DNA of 64,000 nucleotides from Candidatus Glomeribacter gigasporarum BEG34 (GTDB lineage: Bacteria > Pseudomonadota > Gammaproteobacteria > Burkholderiales > Burkholderiaceae), in NCBI RefSeq assembly GCF_000227585.1, contig NZ_CAFB01000037.1, forward strand, positions 1 through 64,000. Reading direction: 5' to 3'. The position numbers and the translations under genes are program-made. Shown piece by piece: positions 17,157-27,307 of the stretch (positions are counted from its first letter, which is position 1; every line of letters starts with the position of its first letter). A model generated the notes under the pieces. The model was not told the DNA's origin, ran no database searches, and saw nothing but the letters and a program-made list of their open reading frames with translations.

Positions 17157-17735
17157 CTAGCATGCCGCCTTGACCAGACGCGCGCGGCCGCTGGAAGCAA
17201 TCAGGATGCAGCGGCGCAGTTCGCCTGCGCGCGCATCAGCGCTTGCGCCGCGTATGCCAATTTCAAAGCGGCGAAAACCTCCAATAATCTGTCCGGCGGG
17301 CGGCCTGAACAACACGCGCGTTGCAGCGGTGCCCATGATGACCAGTCGCTCATCGCCCGACTGAATGCGTAACAACTGGCTGCCATTTGCGCCGCCTGGG
17401 CCCGCCAATGGTTCCGTTTGCACGAGATAACCGCAGGCCCAATCTTGTGCCGCGACGCGCGTTTTTGCACAGTTTTGCGCGCGCGTACTGCAGTGGCCGC
17501 GTCCGTCATCGCGGCATATTGCAATGCGCATTCCCCGCCAGATCGCTTCGCTGCGCGCATATGCGAATGTCGAAAGTAGAGTGTGCGCTTGTAGATCGAC
17601 CTGGTGGCGTGCAAACCAATGTCCGAATGCCGGCGCTGTTGCTGCCGCGATCATCGCCAGCAGGGACAATACGACCATCAGTTCAACCAAGGTAAACCCA
17701 TGCGGATGGCGCGCCTTTGAAAAAGTGATGTGCAT
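17157..17735 (-). CDS. fimT: FimT/GspH-type pseudopilin
   Basis: I start at the ATG at 17735 (MHITFSKARH), giving 192 residues; an upstream in-frame start would add 21 residues before the prepilin leader. The signal HGFTLVELMVVLSLLAMI is a textbook class III prepilin site with Glu at +5. The rest fits the GspH/FimT domain, including the LLSTFAYARSEAI helix. FimT proteins have been shown to bind DNA during natural transformation in some gamma-proteobacteria, which is relevant because comEC is also intact in this window. First gene of the minor-pilin operon; two palindromic elements lie just upstream. Confidence 0.83.
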   Translation of the reverse strand: MHITFSKARHPHGFTLVELMVVLSLLAMIAAATAPAFGHWFARHQVDLQAHTLLSTFAYARSEAIWRGMRIAICRDDGRGHCSTRAQNCAKTRVAAQDWACGYLVQTEPLAGPGGANGSQLLRIQSGDERLVIMGTAATRVLFRPPAGQIIGGFRRFEIGIRGASADARAGELRRCILIASSGRARLVKAAC

Positions 17736-17823
17736 AAACAGTGCAAATGGACGCGGGATACAGATGAAGCACTGTAGATATTCATGCAGCGCTTGCACAG
17801 TCTGCCAAAAGGCAAAAGCGCTT

Positions 17824-17927
17824 TAGAGCATTTTTCAGTGATTTTCCCTGTGTCGCTTCGCGCTCGCCGTATTGTTCATACTGTCTTCGCGCTCGCTCCT
17901 TGGGCCAATCGACTGAAAAATGCTCTA
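17824..17927. repeat. Type A palindromic element, 104 bp, upstream of fimT
   Basis: Nearly identical to the copy in virB5 (two core differences seen), with perfect 15-bp terminal repeats. It lies between fimT and tRNA-Val, 71 bp from a second short copy. Confidence 0.95.
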
Positions 17928-17998
17928 GAAGACGCCATATGACCTAAATCTTGGTTTTTCAGCGCAGAACCTTTAGAATGGCGCTCTTTTGGCGCTTC

Positions 17999-18073
17999 TA
18001 GAGCATTTTTCAGCGAGATTGCCACTGGCGCGAGCGCATCGTTGCACAGGGCAAGCCGCTGAAAAATGCTCTA
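17999..18073. repeat. Type A palindromic element, 75 bp, abutting tRNA-Val
   Basis: Perfect terminal repeats with a short core (GCGAGATTGCCACTGGCGCG...). The element ends two bases before the 5' end of the tRNA, so it forms the tRNA precursor leader. Confidence 0.95.
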
Positions 18074-18075
18074 AT

Positions 18076-18152
18076 AGGCTCGTAGCTCAGCTGGTTAGAG
18101 CACCACCTTGACATGGTGGGGGTCGTTGGTTCGAGTCCAATCGAGCCTACCA
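18076..18152 (+). tRNA. tRNA-Val (GAC anticodon)
   Basis: Acceptor stem AGGCTCG pairs with CGAGCCT; D-arm GCTCAGCTGGTTAGAGC; anticodon stem-loop with loop TTGACAT giving GAC; T-arm GGTTCGAGTCC; and an encoded 3' ACCA. All arms of a 77-nt tRNA are present. A palindromic repeat sits directly in its 5' leader. Confidence 0.96.
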
Positions 18153-18213
18153 ACGGATTTTCGAGATTTGCGGCCTCAGGGCCGTATTTTTTTGGCCTGG
18201 TCAGGAGAATAGA

Positions 18214-20127
18214 ATGTTTGCGGTGCGTTTACTGGATGGCGCGGTGCGTCAGTTTGATCATCCAGTCAGCGTAGCGGAAGCGGCCGCGCACATCAGTCCC
18301 AAACTGGCCAAAGCCGCGCTGGCAGGCAGGCTGGACGGCGCATTGGTCGATACTTCGACGCTGATTGAACGCGATGCCGCCTTAACGCTTATTACAGACC
18401 AGGATAAGGAAGGGCTGGAGATCCTCCGTCACTCCAGCGCGCATTTGCTCGCGTGCGCAGTTAAAGAGTTATATCCTGAAGCGCAAGTGACCATTGGGCC
18501 GGTCATTGAAGAGGGTTTTTACTATGATTTTGCGTACGCGCGTCCTTTCACGCCCCAAGATTTAAAGGCCATAGAGCAACGGATGCGCGCGCTCACGCAG
18601 GCCGATCAGCCCATATCGCGGCGCACTGTATCGCGCGATCACGCGGTTCAATATTTCAAAGGCATGGGCGAGCATTACAAAGCCGAGATCGTCGCCTCCA
18701 TTCCCGATACGGAGGAAATCAAACTGTATTCTCAAGGCAGTTTCACCGATTTATGCCGTGGCCCGCATGTGCCAAGCACGGGCCGGCTTAAATATTTCAA
18801 ACTGATGAAGGTTGCAGGCGCGTACTGGCGCGGCGATGCGCGCAATGCGCAATTGCAGCGCATTTACGGCACCGCCTGGGCAAGCCGGCAGGAATTGGAT
18901 GCCTATTTGCGCCGGCTTGAAGAAGCCGATCAACGCGACCACCGCAAACTTGGCAAACAACTGGATTTATTTCATCTGCAGGATGAAGCGCCGGGGATGG
19001 TATTTTGGCATCCGAAGGGCTGGACGCTCTGGCAGCAGATAGAGCGCTATCTGCGCGCCCGGCTTGATGCTTCTGGTTATCAGGAAATCCGCACGCCGCA
19101 GATGATGGATCGCCTGCTCTGGGAACGCTCAGGCCACTGGCAAAACTACCGCGAGCAGATGTTCGCGACCGAGTCTGAAAAGCGCGACTACGCGATCAAG
19201 CCGATGAGTTGCCCTGGGCACGTGCAGGTTTTCAATCATGCGCTGCGTTCGTATCGCGATTTGCCGCTGCGGCTGGCAGAATTCGGCGCATGCCACCGGA
19301 ATGAGCCGTCGGGCGCGCTGCATGGCCTGATGCGCGTGCGCGGCTTTGTGCAGGACGATGCGCATATTTTTTGCACCGAGGATCAAGTCATTGCAGAGAC
19401 AATCGCGTTTAATACGCTGGCGCTGCAAGTCTATAAAGATTTTGGTTTTACGCAGATCGATATTAAGCTCGCGCTGCGTCCAACGCTGCGCGCGGGCGCC
19501 GATGCAGTCTGGCAGCGCGCTGAACAGGGACTGCGCGAGGCATTGACCGCCTGCGCGCTCCGTTGGGAGGAGCGTCCCGGCGAAGGCGCCTTCTACGGGC
19601 CCAAAGTGGAATATCATATTAAAGATGCGCTTGGCCGTTCATGGCAATGCGGCACCTTGCAACTGGATTTTGTGCTGCCCGAACGGCTGGGCGCCGAGTA
19701 TGTGGCTGAAGATAACAGCCGGCGCCGGCCGGTGATGCTGCATCGGGCGATATTGGGTTCGATGGAGCGTTTTGCGGGTATTCTGCTTGAGCATTACGCG
19801 GGGGCTTTGCCGGCATGGCTGGCCCCCGTCCAGGCGGTTGTGCTGACCGTCTCGGAGGGCCAGGCGGAATATGCCCGCCAGACTGAACAAAGGTTGAAAA
19901 AACAGGGATTCAGGGTGGAAGCGGATTTGCGCAACGAAAAAATTGGCTATAAAATCCGCGCCCACGCGCTTCAGAAAATTCCGTACTTACTGGTCGTTGG
20001 AGCGAAGGAGCGCGCATCTCAGACGGTTGCGGCGCGCGCGCGCGGCGGCTTGGACTGTGGCGTAATGCGGGTGGATGCATTTATCGAGAAACTGCGTGAT
20101 GAGCTGAAGGTCTTGAACGGGTTCTGA
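18214..20127 (+). CDS. thrS: Threonyl-tRNA synthetase
   Basis: A 637-residue class II synthetase charging tRNA-Thr in the cytoplasm. An N-terminal TGS domain (about 1-60) is followed by the editing domain with HSSAHLL and the catalytic domain with motif 2 [21 protein letters not shown], split here, CPGH (zinc ligand Cys) and motif 3 near [14 protein letters not shown]. The C-terminal anticodon-binding domain is complete. Length matches the bacterial norm. It is the first gene of a thrS-infC-rpmI-rplT-pheS-pheT-ihfA run on one strand; AGGAGA lies about 7 nt before the ATG. Confidence 0.98.
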   Translation: MFAVRLLDGAVRQFDHPVSVAEAAAHISPKLAKAALAGRLDGALVDTSTLIERDAALTLITDQDKEGLEILRHSSAHLLACAVKELYPEAQVTIGPVIEEGFYYDFAYARPFTPQDLKAIEQRMRALTQADQPISRRTVSRDHAVQYFKGMGEHYKAEIVASIPDTEEIKLYSQGSFTDLCRGPHVPSTGRLKYFKLMKVAGAYWRGDARNAQLQRIYGTAWASRQELDAYLRRLEEADQRDHRKLGKQLDLFHLQDEAPGMVFWHPKGWTLWQQIERYLRARLDASGYQEIRTPQMMDRLLWERSGHWQNYREQMFATESEKRDYAIKPMSCPGHVQVFNHALRSYRDLPLRLAEFGACHRNEPSGALHGLMRVRGFVQDDAHIFCTEDQVIAETIAFNTLALQVYKDFGFTQIDIKLALRPTLRAGADAVWQRAEQGLREALTACALRWEERPGEGAFYGPKVEYHIKDALGRSWQCGTLQLDFVLPERLGAEYVAEDNSRRRPVMLHRAILGSMERFAGILLEHYAGALPAWLAPVQAVVLTVSEGQAEYARQTEQRLKKQGFRVEADLRNEKIGYKIRAHALQKIPYLLVVGAKERASQTVAARARGGLDCGVMRVDAFIEKLRDELKVLNGF

Positions 20128-20164
20128 AAAACACTCTGGATTCTAACTTTCAAGGATAACGAAC

Positions 20165-20689
20165 ATCGTTACGGACAAATCTGTACACCGTATCAACGGT
20201 AATATCACGGCACTGGAAGTGCGTTTGATTGGCGTCAGCAATGAAGCCATCGGTGTTGTGAAGCTCGCTGAAGCGCTGCGTCTTGCGGAACAGGCAGAGG
20301 TCGATCTGGTGGAAATTGCGCCGCGCGCGACTCCGCCTGTCTGCCGGCTGATGGATTATCAGAAATTCAGATATCAGGAAGCCAGGAAAGCGCGCGAAGC
20401 GAAACTCAAACAGAAAATTATTCGAGTCAAAGAAGTTAAATTCCGTCCAGGAACGGATGAAGGTGATTTCAATGTTAAATTGAATAACCTGAAACGCTTT
20501 TTGGAAGAGGGCAATAAAACGCAGATTACATTGCGTTTCAGGGGCCGGGAGATGGCTCACCAGGACATCGGCATGCGCGTTCTGGAGCGTTTGCGCCATG
20601 AACTGGATGAATACGGACAAGTCGAGCAAACGCCTAAAATGGCTGGCCGGCAAATGACGATGGTGTTTGCGCCCAAAAAGAAAAAATGA
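20165..20689 (+). CDS. infC: Translation initiation factor IF-3, AUC start
   Basis: The first in-frame ATG-like start inside the gene would cut off the N-terminal domain. Reading back from 20219 in frame reaches an ATC at 20165 with AAGGAT about 9 nt upstream and encoding (M)[19 protein letters not shown], the expected IF-3 N-terminus. Non-AUG AUU/AUC starts are known for infC and let IF-3 repress its own translation by rejecting near-cognate start codons. The 174-residue product keeps both domains, including [10 protein letters not shown] and the C-terminal LRFRGREM segment. Confidence 0.93.
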   Translation: MVTDKSVHRINGNITALEVRLIGVSNEAIGVVKLAEALRLAEQAEVDLVEIAPRATPPVCRLMDYQKFRYQEARKAREAKLKQKIIRVKEVKFRPGTDEGDFNVKLNNLKRFLEEGNKTQITLRFRGREMAHQDIGMRVLERLRHELDEYGQVEQTPKMAGRQMTMVFAPKKKK

Positions 20690-20763
20690 AACAGGCGAAC
20701 CGGGGTTCTATAAGGGTGGAATGATTTCCGCACGCCTAAGTGTTCGTATAAGAGGAGCTTTAT

Positions 20764-20961
20764 ATGCCCAAGATGAAAACAAAAAAAAGCGCATCAAAGC
20801 GCTTTGCGGTGCGGCCAGGGGGAACGATTAAACGCAGCCATGCTTTTAAACGCCATATTTTGACCAAGAAAAGCGCCAAAAATAAACGCCAATTGCGCGG
20901 CAGCGTTTCCATTCATGCGGCGGATGTGCACGCTGTGCGCGCAATGCTGCCCTTCGTTTAA
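20764..20961 (+). CDS. rpmI: 50S ribosomal protein L35
   Basis: A 65-residue, very basic protein with [14 protein letters not shown] and the [14 protein letters not shown] signature of L35. Preceded by AGGAGC 8 nt before the ATG. The 74 bases between infC and rpmI may hold part of the leader through which L20 controls rpmI-rplT in other bacteria; I did not fold it. Confidence 0.97.
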   Translation: MPKMKTKKSASKRFAVRPGGTIKRSHAFKRHILTKKSAKNKRQLRGSVSIHAADVHAVRAMLPFV

Positions 20962-20985
20962 CATTGGGCGGACAGGAGAGAACCC

Positions 20986-21339
20986 ATGCCACGAGTTAAA
21001 CGGGGCGTCACCGCCCGCGCGCGTCATAAAAAGATATTTGACGCAGCCAAAGGCTATAGAGGCCGGCGCAAAAATGTATACCGGGTCGCCAAGCAGGCCG
21101 TAATGCGCGCCGGGCAATATGCCTATCGGGATCGCCGCAACCGCAAACGGGTATTTCGCGCGTTGTGGATTACGCGCATTAACGCCGCCGCCCGCGCACA
21201 TGGGATGACTTACAGCGTGTTGATCAACGGATTGAAAAAAGCCGGGATTGAGCTGGATCGCAAGATTCTGGCGGATATGGCGGTGACGGATAAGGATGCG
21301 TTTGAGGTGCTTGTCAAGCAAGTGAATCCTGCCTTCTGA
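20986..21339 (+). CDS. rplT: 50S ribosomal protein L20
   Basis: A 117-residue basic protein with the L20 start [17 protein letters not shown] and the C-terminal [20 protein letters not shown]. It is an early assembly protein of the 50S subunit and, by family knowledge, a repressor of its own operon. AGGAGA lies 9 nt upstream. Immediately followed by pheS. Confidence 0.98.
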   Translation: MPRVKRGVTARARHKKIFDAAKGYRGRRKNVYRVAKQAVMRAGQYAYRDRRNRKRVFRALWITRINAAARAHGMTYSVLINGLKKAGIELDRKILADMAVTDKDAFEVLVKQVNPAF

Positions 21340-21354
21340 TTGCTACAGCAGCCC

Positions 21355-22368
21355 ATGAATGTTGAGCAGATCGTTGCTCATGCGCGCGATGTCTTTGCCA
21401 AGGCTGAAGACATCGCTTCGCTTGAAAATGCAAAAGCGCGATTTCTAGGCAAAACAGGCGAGTTGTCCACGCTTTTAAAGACGCTGGGCGCGCTGGATAT
21501 CGCCGCGCGCAAGCGGGAAGGCGCGCGGATGAACGTAGCAAAACAGCAGATTGAAGATTTGCTGCGCGCCCGGCGTGAAACACTGAAGCGCGCCCTGATG
21601 CAGCGCCGCCTCACCGCTGAAGCGATTGACGTCACCTTGCCAGGCCGCGGTATCGGGCCGGGCGCCTTGCATCCGGTGATGAACAGCTGGGAACGGGCGG
21701 AGAATATATTCCGCGGCATCGGTTTTGATATCGCAGATGGGCCGGAAATTGAAACAGAATGGACGAACTTCACAGCGCTCAATAGTCCTGAGAACCATCC
21801 AGCGCGCTCCATGCAGGACACTTTTTATATTGACGCGCATCGTGCAACAGGCGAACGCTTACTGTTGCGCACCCATACCAGTCCGATGCAGATTCGTTAC
21901 GCGCGCGCGCATCGCCCGCCGCTGCGGGTGCTTACCGCAGGACGCACCTATCGTGTGGACAGTGACGCCACCCATGCGCCGATGTTCCATCAGGTTGAGG
22001 GACTATGGATTGATGAGCGCCTCAGTTTTGCAGAATTAAAAGGCGTATATATCCATTTCCTGCGTCAGTTCTTCGAGCGCGACGATGTCCATATCCGTTT
22101 TCGCCCTTCCTATTTCCCATTTACCGAGCCTTCGGCTGAAATCGATATGAAATTTGAGCAGGGCCGGTATGCGGGAAGATGGCTGGAAGTCTCGGGCGCT
22201 GGTCAGGTGCATCCGAATGTGTTGCACAATATGGGACTGGATCCTGAGCGTTATATGGGATTCGCCTTTGGCAGCGGTCTGGAACGGCTGACGATGCTGC
22301 GTTATGGCATTGAGGATTTACGTCTGTTTTTTGAGGGGGATGTGCGTTTTTTGAAGCAGTTTGCATGA
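21355..22368 (+). CDS. pheS: Phenylalanyl-tRNA synthetase alpha subunit
   Basis: I start at ATG 21355 ([12 protein letters not shown]), 15 nt after the rplT stop. The 337-residue protein has an N-terminal coiled-coil that grips tRNA-Phe, then the class II core with [11 protein letters not shown], the motif 2 region [21 protein letters not shown] (split) and motif 3 [11 protein letters not shown]. It forms an alpha2-beta2 enzyme with PheT. A palindromic element of a different family lies between it and pheT. Confidence 0.97.
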   Translation: MNVEQIVAHARDVFAKAEDIASLENAKARFLGKTGELSTLLKTLGALDIAARKREGARMNVAKQQIEDLLRARRETLKRALMQRRLTAEAIDVTLPGRGIGPGALHPVMNSWERAENIFRGIGFDIADGPEIETEWTNFTALNSPENHPARSMQDTFYIDAHRATGERLLLRTHTSPMQIRYARAHRPPLRVLTAGRTYRVDSDATHAPMFHQVEGLWIDERLSFAELKGVYIHFLRQFFERDDVHIRFRPSYFPFTEPSAEIDMKFEQGRYAGRWLEVSGAGQVHPNVLHNMGLDPERYMGFAFGSGLERLTMLRYGIEDLRLFFEGDVRFLKQFA

Positions 22369-22370
22369 TG

Positions 22371-22472
22371 AGGCGTTTCGCACAGCCGCGCTGGTCGGCG
22401 CAGCGCCCCTTGCCGTACTCATTGTACTGTCTTCGTCGGCGCGCCTTGCCAGCGCGGCTGTGCGAAACGCCT
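22371..22472. repeat. Type B palindromic element between pheS and pheT
   Basis: Terminal inverted repeats AGGCGTTTCGCACAGCCGCG and CGCGGCTGTGCGAAACGCCT extend for 24 bp per arm. The centre (CGTACTCATTGTACTGTCTTCG) resembles the centre of the type A elements. It sits only 2 nt after the pheS stop and should form a strong hairpin in the pheST transcript. Confidence 0.93.
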
Positions 22473-22491
22473 GGACTCTGCCATAGAAGCC

Positions 22492-24936
22492 ATGCAATTC
22501 CCCGAATCCTGGCTCAGAAGTTTTGTTGATCCTCCGTTGTCAAGCGAAGCGCTTGCTCACGCGCTGACGATGGCTGGACTTGAAGTTGAAGCGCTATCAA
22601 CCGTTGCGCCGCCTTGTTCAGACGTGGTGGTCGGGCGCGTATTGGACGTGTCTCGGCATCCAGATGCGGATCGGCTCAGGGTGTGCACGGTGGACATCGG
22701 CAACGGCGCAACGCTGAGCATTGTCTGCGGCGCGCCGAATGTCGCGCCGGGAATTAAAGCGCCGTGCGCGAAGCCCGGCGCGCAATTGCCGCCCGCGGGA
22801 CCGGAGCGCGACACGCCTGTGCGGATCCGCGCCAGCCGGCTGCGCGGTGTCGACAGCCAAGGCATGTTGTGCTCGGCGCGTGAACTTGGAATATCCGCGG
22901 ACGGCGGCGGGCTGCTCATTCTTCCTGAAGATGCGCCCACTGGACAGGATATTCGCATCGCGCTGGGCCTGGATGAAAAAATTTTCACCCTCAAACTGAC
23001 GCCCAATCGGGCCGATTGTTTGTCGGTGTTTGGCATCGCGCGCGAAGTGGCCGCGATCACGGGCGCGCCTTTACACCGGCCGGTGTTCAATCCGGTTCCC
23101 ACACTTCTTTCAGAAATCCTGCCGGCCCATATCCGCGCGCCTGAATTATGCGGACGCTTCTCAGCGCGCGTGCTTCGCAATGTGAACGCGCGCGCAAAAA
23201 CGCCGGCGTGGATGGCCGGACATCTGGAGCGTTCAGGCCAGCGCAGCATTTCGGCGCTGGTCGATATTTCAAATTATGTAATGCTCGAATTTGGCCATCC
23301 ATCGCATGTATTTGATCTTGAACGGCTTACAGCGCCGCTTGAAGTGCGCTGGGGGCGCACGGGCGAGACGCTTACATTGCTCAACGGGCAAACCATTACG
23401 CTGGATACCAACACGGGCGTGATTGCGGACCCACATGCAGCGCAAAGTTTGGCGGGCATCATGGGCGGCGCGCACACAGCGGTATCGCTGGATACGCGCC
23501 ATATTCGCGTTGAGATGGCGTTCTGGCATCCTGACGCGATCCGCGGCCGTGCGCGCCGCTATAACGTTTCCAGCGAAGCCGCGCATCGTTTTGAGCGGGG
23601 CGTGGATTATTCGGATACCACCGAACAATTGGAATATCTGACCCGGCTGATTCTGGATATTTGCGGCGGCCAGGCCGGACCAATCAATGATCAGATCGCT
23701 CAAGCGCCGGAGCGCGCGCCGGTTGAGTTGCGCATCGAGCGCGCCAACCAGTGCATTGGCATCACGCTGAGCGCGGATGAAATGGCCGGAATCCTGGCGC
23801 GCCTTGCGCTGCCATTTGCGCGCAACGGCGCATCATTGATGGTCACGCCGCCTGCCTACCGTTTCGATCTCGAACACGAAATCGACCTGATTGAAGAGAT
23901 TGCGCGCATCCACGGTTTTGATCGTATTCCGGCGCGCATGCCGGTTGCGCAGACCCGGCTGCGTCCTCCGGCCCAGGACCCGCACGCGCGCCGCTCGCTC
24001 CATGCGGTACGGCATGCACTGGCGGCGCGCGATTATACTGAAACAGTCAATTTTAGCTTTGTGGATGCGCGCTGGGAACGCGATCTTGCGGGCAATGCAA
24101 CGCCCGTGCGTCTATTAAACCCGATCGCTCAGCACTATTCTGCGCTGCGCAGTACGCTTTTCGGAAGTCTGGTTCATGTGTTGCGCCATAACCTGAACCG
24201 CAAAGCGGCGCGCGTGCGATTATTTGAAGCGGGGCGCGTATTTCACGCCGACCCGACGATCTCCGCGGATACATTCAACATTGCGGATTTCGCGCAAACG
24301 CTGATGACGGGCGCCCTCGCTTACGGACCGGTATGGGAAGAACAATGGGGTACCGCAACGCGTCTGGTTGACTTTTTTGATGTGAAGGGCGATCTTGAAG
24401 CCTTGCTTGCGCCGCATCCGGCGCGCTTTGTGAAAGCTGAACATCCGGCGCTGCATCCAGGCCGCAGCGCGCGCATTGATCTGGATCATCAGAGCATTGG
24501 CTGGATTGGCGAGCTGCATCCGCGCTGGCTCAAAGAGTATGATTTACCGCATCCGCCCATATTATTCGAGGTGCAGGCGCACGCCTTGAGGGAGCGGTCA
24601 TTGCCGGCGATTTCCGGAATATCGAAATTTCCGCTGGTCACGCGCGATATTGCCCTGATGGTGAACGCCCAGATTGAAGCGCAGCAGTTGCTCGACGCAA
24701 TGCACGCGCTGCGCCAGCAGAGTGCGTGCCGGTCTATCCAGCATATCGCATTATTTGATGAATTCCGTCCCAACGACAACCGTCCGGAGGCCTTCAAGGA
24801 AGGCGAGCGTAGCCTTGCGTTCCGGATTATTTTGCAGGATAAGAAGGGTACATTGCACGAACATGCTGTAAATCGCGCGATTCAAACGATGGTCGAGCAT
24901 TTGGCGCGAGTCTATGACGTGCGGGTGCGCACTTAA
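22492..24936 (+). CDS. pheT: Phenylalanyl-tRNA synthetase beta subunit
   Basis: An 814-residue protein with the EMAP/tRNA-binding-like domain near the N-terminus ([21 protein letters not shown], split), B3/B4 editing domain, B5 domain, catalytic-like core and the C-terminal ferredoxin-fold anticodon-binding domain ([13 protein letters not shown]). Length is typical. It pairs with PheS. The start lies 19 nt after a type B palindromic element; the ribosome binding site is weak, so hairpin folding of the element could affect PheS/PheT balance. Confidence 0.97.
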   Translation: MQFPESWLRSFVDPPLSSEALAHALTMAGLEVEALSTVAPPCSDVVVGRVLDVSRHPDADRLRVCTVDIGNGATLSIVCGAPNVAPGIKAPCAKPGAQLPPAGPERDTPVRIRASRLRGVDSQGMLCSARELGISADGGGLLILPEDAPTGQDIRIALGLDEKIFTLKLTPNRADCLSVFGIAREVAAITGAPLHRPVFNPVPTLLSEILPAHIRAPELCGRFSARVLRNVNARAKTPAWMAGHLERSGQRSISALVDISNYVMLEFGHPSHVFDLERLTAPLEVRWGRTGETLTLLNGQTITLDTNTGVIADPHAAQSLAGIMGGAHTAVSLDTRHIRVEMAFWHPDAIRGRARRYNVSSEAAHRFERGVDYSDTTEQLEYLTRLILDICGGQAGPINDQIAQAPERAPVELRIERANQCIGITLSADEMAGILARLALPFARNGASLMVTPPAYRFDLEHEIDLIEEIARIHGFDRIPARMPVAQTRLRPPAQDPHARRSLHAVRHALAARDYTETVNFSFVDARWERDLAGNATPVRLLNPIAQHYSALRSTLFGSLVHVLRHNLNRKAARVRLFEAGRVFHADPTISADTFNIADFAQTLMTGALAYGPVWEEQWGTATRLVDFFDVKGDLEALLAPHPARFVKAEHPALHPGRSARIDLDHQSIGWIGELHPRWLKEYDLPHPPILFEVQAHALRERSLPAISGISKFPLVTRDIALMVNAQIEAQQLLDAMHALRQQSACRSIQHIALFDEFRPNDNRPEAFKEGERSLAFRIILQDKKGTLHEHAVNRAIQTMVEHLARVYDVRVRT

Positions 24937-24949
24937 TGGATAGTTTGAT

Positions 24950-25468
24950 ATGTCTTCACGAGTATTCTATCCATCGCGCGGAACTGAATCTCAGAACCTG
25001 TCCGCAAATCGTAGCGAGCGCGCGCTAGGCAAGGAAGACGGAGCGCAGGAAGCGGAGCATATTGCAATAGGTGAGCATTCCGAGCGCCGACCGACGCAGC
25101 ATAGCGCCCGCGCAGCAGATTTGGGAACAGGCGCTCAGTCTGCCGCTGCGATATTGCGAGCAGACCGCTCTACGTTGACAAAAGCCGGTCTCGTTGCATT
25201 GCTGTTCAATGAACTCGGTTTGAATAAGCGCGAAGCGAAAGAAATGGTCGAAGCCTTTTTTGAACTGATTCTCGATGCGCTTGAAAAGCGCCAACAGGTG
25301 AAATTATCCAGTTTTGGCAGTTTTCAACTGCGCGATAAAGGCCAGCGCCCTGGACGTAATTTGAAAACAGGCGAAGCGATATTGATCGCTGCGCGTCGTG
25401 TCGTCACTTTTCACGCGAGCCAAAAATTGAAAATACGCGTTGAAATGGGCCGACGCGCTTCAACATGA
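24950..25468 (+). CDS. ihfA: Integration host factor alpha with an in-frame 48-residue insert
   Basis: The C-terminal about 100 residues are an ordinary Ihf[41 protein letters not shown] with the DNA-intercalating Pro, and [14 protein letters not shown] bends DNA as a heterodimer with IhfB. The product is 172 residues rather than about 100-125. Residues 16-63 correspond to the 149-bp palindromic element at 24990-25138; the flanking CTCAG copies are 144 nt apart, so the insertion adds exactly 48 codons. Removing it leaves a short leader [15 protein letters not shown] then [11 protein letters not shown] before the core, similar to the short N-terminal extension seen in Burkholderia IhfA. A downstream start inside the gene is possible; only non-ATG codons are available close to the core. 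Confidence 0.9.
   Translation: MSSRVFYPSRGTESQNLSANRSERALGKEDGAQEAEHIAIGEHSERRPTQHSARAADLGTGAQSAAAILRADRSTLTKAGLVALLFNELGLNKREAKEMVEAFFELILDALEKRQQVKLSSFGSFQLRDKGQRPGRNLKTGEAILIAARRVVTFHASQKLKIRVEMGRRAST
24990..25138. repeat. Type D palindromic element inside ihfA
   Basis: Ends CTCAGAACCTGTCCGCAAATC and GATTTGGGAACAGGCGCTCAG are imperfect inverted repeats (about 16 of 21 matching). The whole unit is open in the ihfA frame. A partial match to one end occurs at 47587-47611. Boundaries are inferred from the arms. Confidence 0.7.
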
Positions 25469-25881
25469 AACGAGAATATCCCGGTCACGAGCAAAAAACG
25501 CATCTTCCGCCCATCCCAGCTAAACGCTATTTCACGATTGGCGAAGTGAGTGAACTATGTGAGGTGAAACCGCATGTGTTGCGATATTGGGAGCAGGAAT
25601 TTGCGCAACTCAAGCCGATGAAACGGCGCGGTAACCGGCGTTATTACCAGCACTACGAAGTATTACTGGTTCGACGCATCCGGGAATTGCTGTATGAACA
25701 GGGTTTTACAATCCACGGCGCGCGCAATCGCCTGAACGCATCCAGAAGCGCCGCCGTGGATATGAGTCAGCCAATGCCGGAGCGGCGGACTGCGCGCGAC
25801 ACTCATACTGATCATCCATTCCTTGACATGACTGAGCTGCGCGTTGAACTGCGGAAGCTACTCGATATTCTGCACAGATAA
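25465..25881 (+). CDS. MerR-type transcriptional regulator
   Basis: A 138-residue protein with a MerR winged helix near the N-terminus: [20 protein letters not shown] then WEQEF and RRGNRRYYQ. It overlaps the ihfA stop by 4 nt (ATGA). MerR-type genes of unknown target directly follow ihfA throughout Burkholderiales and gamma-proteobacterial relatives; this is that gene. The C-terminal part is short and holds no metal-binding cysteine cluster, so it is unlikely to be a metal sensor. Confidence 0.9.
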   Translation: MKREYPGHEQKTHLPPIPAKRYFTIGEVSELCEVKPHVLRYWEQEFAQLKPMKRRGNRRYYQHYEVLLVRRIRELLYEQGFTIHGARNRLNASRSAAVDMSQPMPERRTARDTHTDHPFLDMTELRVELRKLLDILHR

Positions 25882-25908
25882 ACAGGCCCTGAGGAATCCG
25901 ATTGTTCA

Positions 25909-27294
25909 ATGGCGATTAGGGATCATGAACCCATTGCCGCGATTGCGACCGCGCCCGGACGAGGCGGGATTGGGGTCGTCCGGATTTCGTTCGGCGGCAA
26001 GGATGCGCATGCGGTGAACGCGCTGATGACGGCGCTGTTTGGACAACGCTTAATTCCGCGCCACGCTTCCTATGTACCCTTTCTGGACGCCAATGGCGAA
26101 GCGCTGGATCGGGGCATTGGCCTGTATTTTCCAGCGCCGCGCTCTTATACCGGCGAACACACGCTTGAATTGCACGGACACGGCGGGCCGATCGTGTTGC
26201 AACTCGTCTTACAACGGTGCCTTGAAGCCGGACAGGCATTCGGCATGCGTCTGGCCGAACCTGGAGAATTTACGCGCCGCGCTTTTTTGAATGACAAGCT
26301 TGATCTGGCGCAAGCGGAAGCGGTTGCGGACTTGATCGAAGCCCATACGTCCGCAGCGGCGCGCAGCGCGCAGCGCTCGCTCGAGGGCGAGTTTTCCCGC
26401 GCGGTTTGCGCGCTTATCGAGCGGCTGACAAGTCTGCGCGCTTTGGTTGAAGCAACGCTCGACTTTCCTGAAGAAGAGATCGATGTCCTTTCTCGCGCGG
26501 ATGCGCACGGCCAATTGACGCATCTGCGGCGCGCGCTTGAGGAAATACGGCGCAATGCGCGGCAGGGCGCGTTGCTGCGCGAAGGGCTGACGATTGTGAT
26601 TGCCGGCCGGCCAAATGTTGGAAAGTCTTCATTGCTGAACGCGCTGGCCGGAGCGGAACGGGCGATTGTCACGCCCATTGCCGGAACAACGCGCGATCAA
26701 ATTACGCAAAGCATTCAGATCGAAGGCATTCCTTTACATATCATCGATACCGCCGGTTTGCGCACGGCAAAAGACGAGGTTGAACGGATGGGCATCGAGC
26801 GCGCTTGGCAAGAGATCAAACGCGCGGGCGCAATATTGCATGTGCTGGATGCCTCGACGGACGCAACGCCTGATGATCAGGCGATTGCAGCGCGCCTTCC
26901 CGCTTCCGCGCCGGTCATTCGGGTGTTCAACAAAACCGATTTAACGCCGATTGCGCCTTGTGTGGAGCAAGTGAACGAAAATATGCGCACGGTGCGTTTA
27001 TCGGCAAAATTTGCGGACGGGATTGATTTGCTGCGCGCGCAATTGCTGGAAATAGCGGGTGGGCGGACAGCGTCTGAAAGCGTTTATTCCGCGCGGCAGC
27101 GGCATTTGGATGCGCTGGCGGTCGCGGGCCAGCATCTGGACGCCGCCGGGCATGCCGCGCGCGATGCGCAGGCACTTGATCTGTTCGCGGAAGAGTTGCG
27201 GCTGGCGCAGCAGCAGTTGAGCAGCATGAGCGGCGAATTCACGCCGGATGATTTATTGGGAGAAATATTCAGCCGGTTTTGTATCGGGAAATAA
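25909..27294 (+). CDS. mnmE: tRNA uridine-5-carboxymethylaminomethyl GTPase MnmE
   Basis: A 461-residue GTPase that with MnmG modifies the wobble uridine (cmnm5U34) of several tRNAs. The N-terminal tetrahydrofolate-binding domain, helical domain and inserted G domain are present: GRPNVGKSS (G1), TPIAGTTRD (G2), DTAGLR (G3), NKTD (G4), and the C-terminal FCIGK with the essential cysteine. Length is standard. It stands 27 nt downstream of the MerR gene and converges with dedA. Confidence 0.97.
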   Translation: MAIRDHEPIAAIATAPGRGGIGVVRISFGGKDAHAVNALMTALFGQRLIPRHASYVPFLDANGEALDRGIGLYFPAPRSYTGEHTLELHGHGGPIVLQLVLQRCLEAGQAFGMRLAEPGEFTRRAFLNDKLDLAQAEAVADLIEAHTSAAARSAQRSLEGEFSRAVCALIERLTSLRALVEATLDFPEEEIDVLSRADAHGQLTHLRRALEEIRRNARQGALLREGLTIVIAGRPNVGKSSLLNALAGAERAIVTPIAGTTRDQITQSIQIEGIPLHIIDTAGLRTAKDEVERMGIERAWQEIKRAGAILHVLDASTDATPDDQAIAARLPASAPVIRVFNKTDLTPIAPCVEQVNENMRTVRLSAKFADGIDLLRAQLLEIAGGRTASESVYSARQRHLDALAVAGQHLDAAGHAARDAQALDLFAEELRLAQQQLSSMSGEFTPDDLLGEIFSRFCIGK

Positions 27295-27307
27295 GGCGCT
27301 GGAGTTT

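Noticed and set aside
22557-23249. Long minus-strand open frame inside pheT
   Set aside because: It is a shadow of the GC-rich pheT coding sequence; the plus strand encodes all PheT domains.
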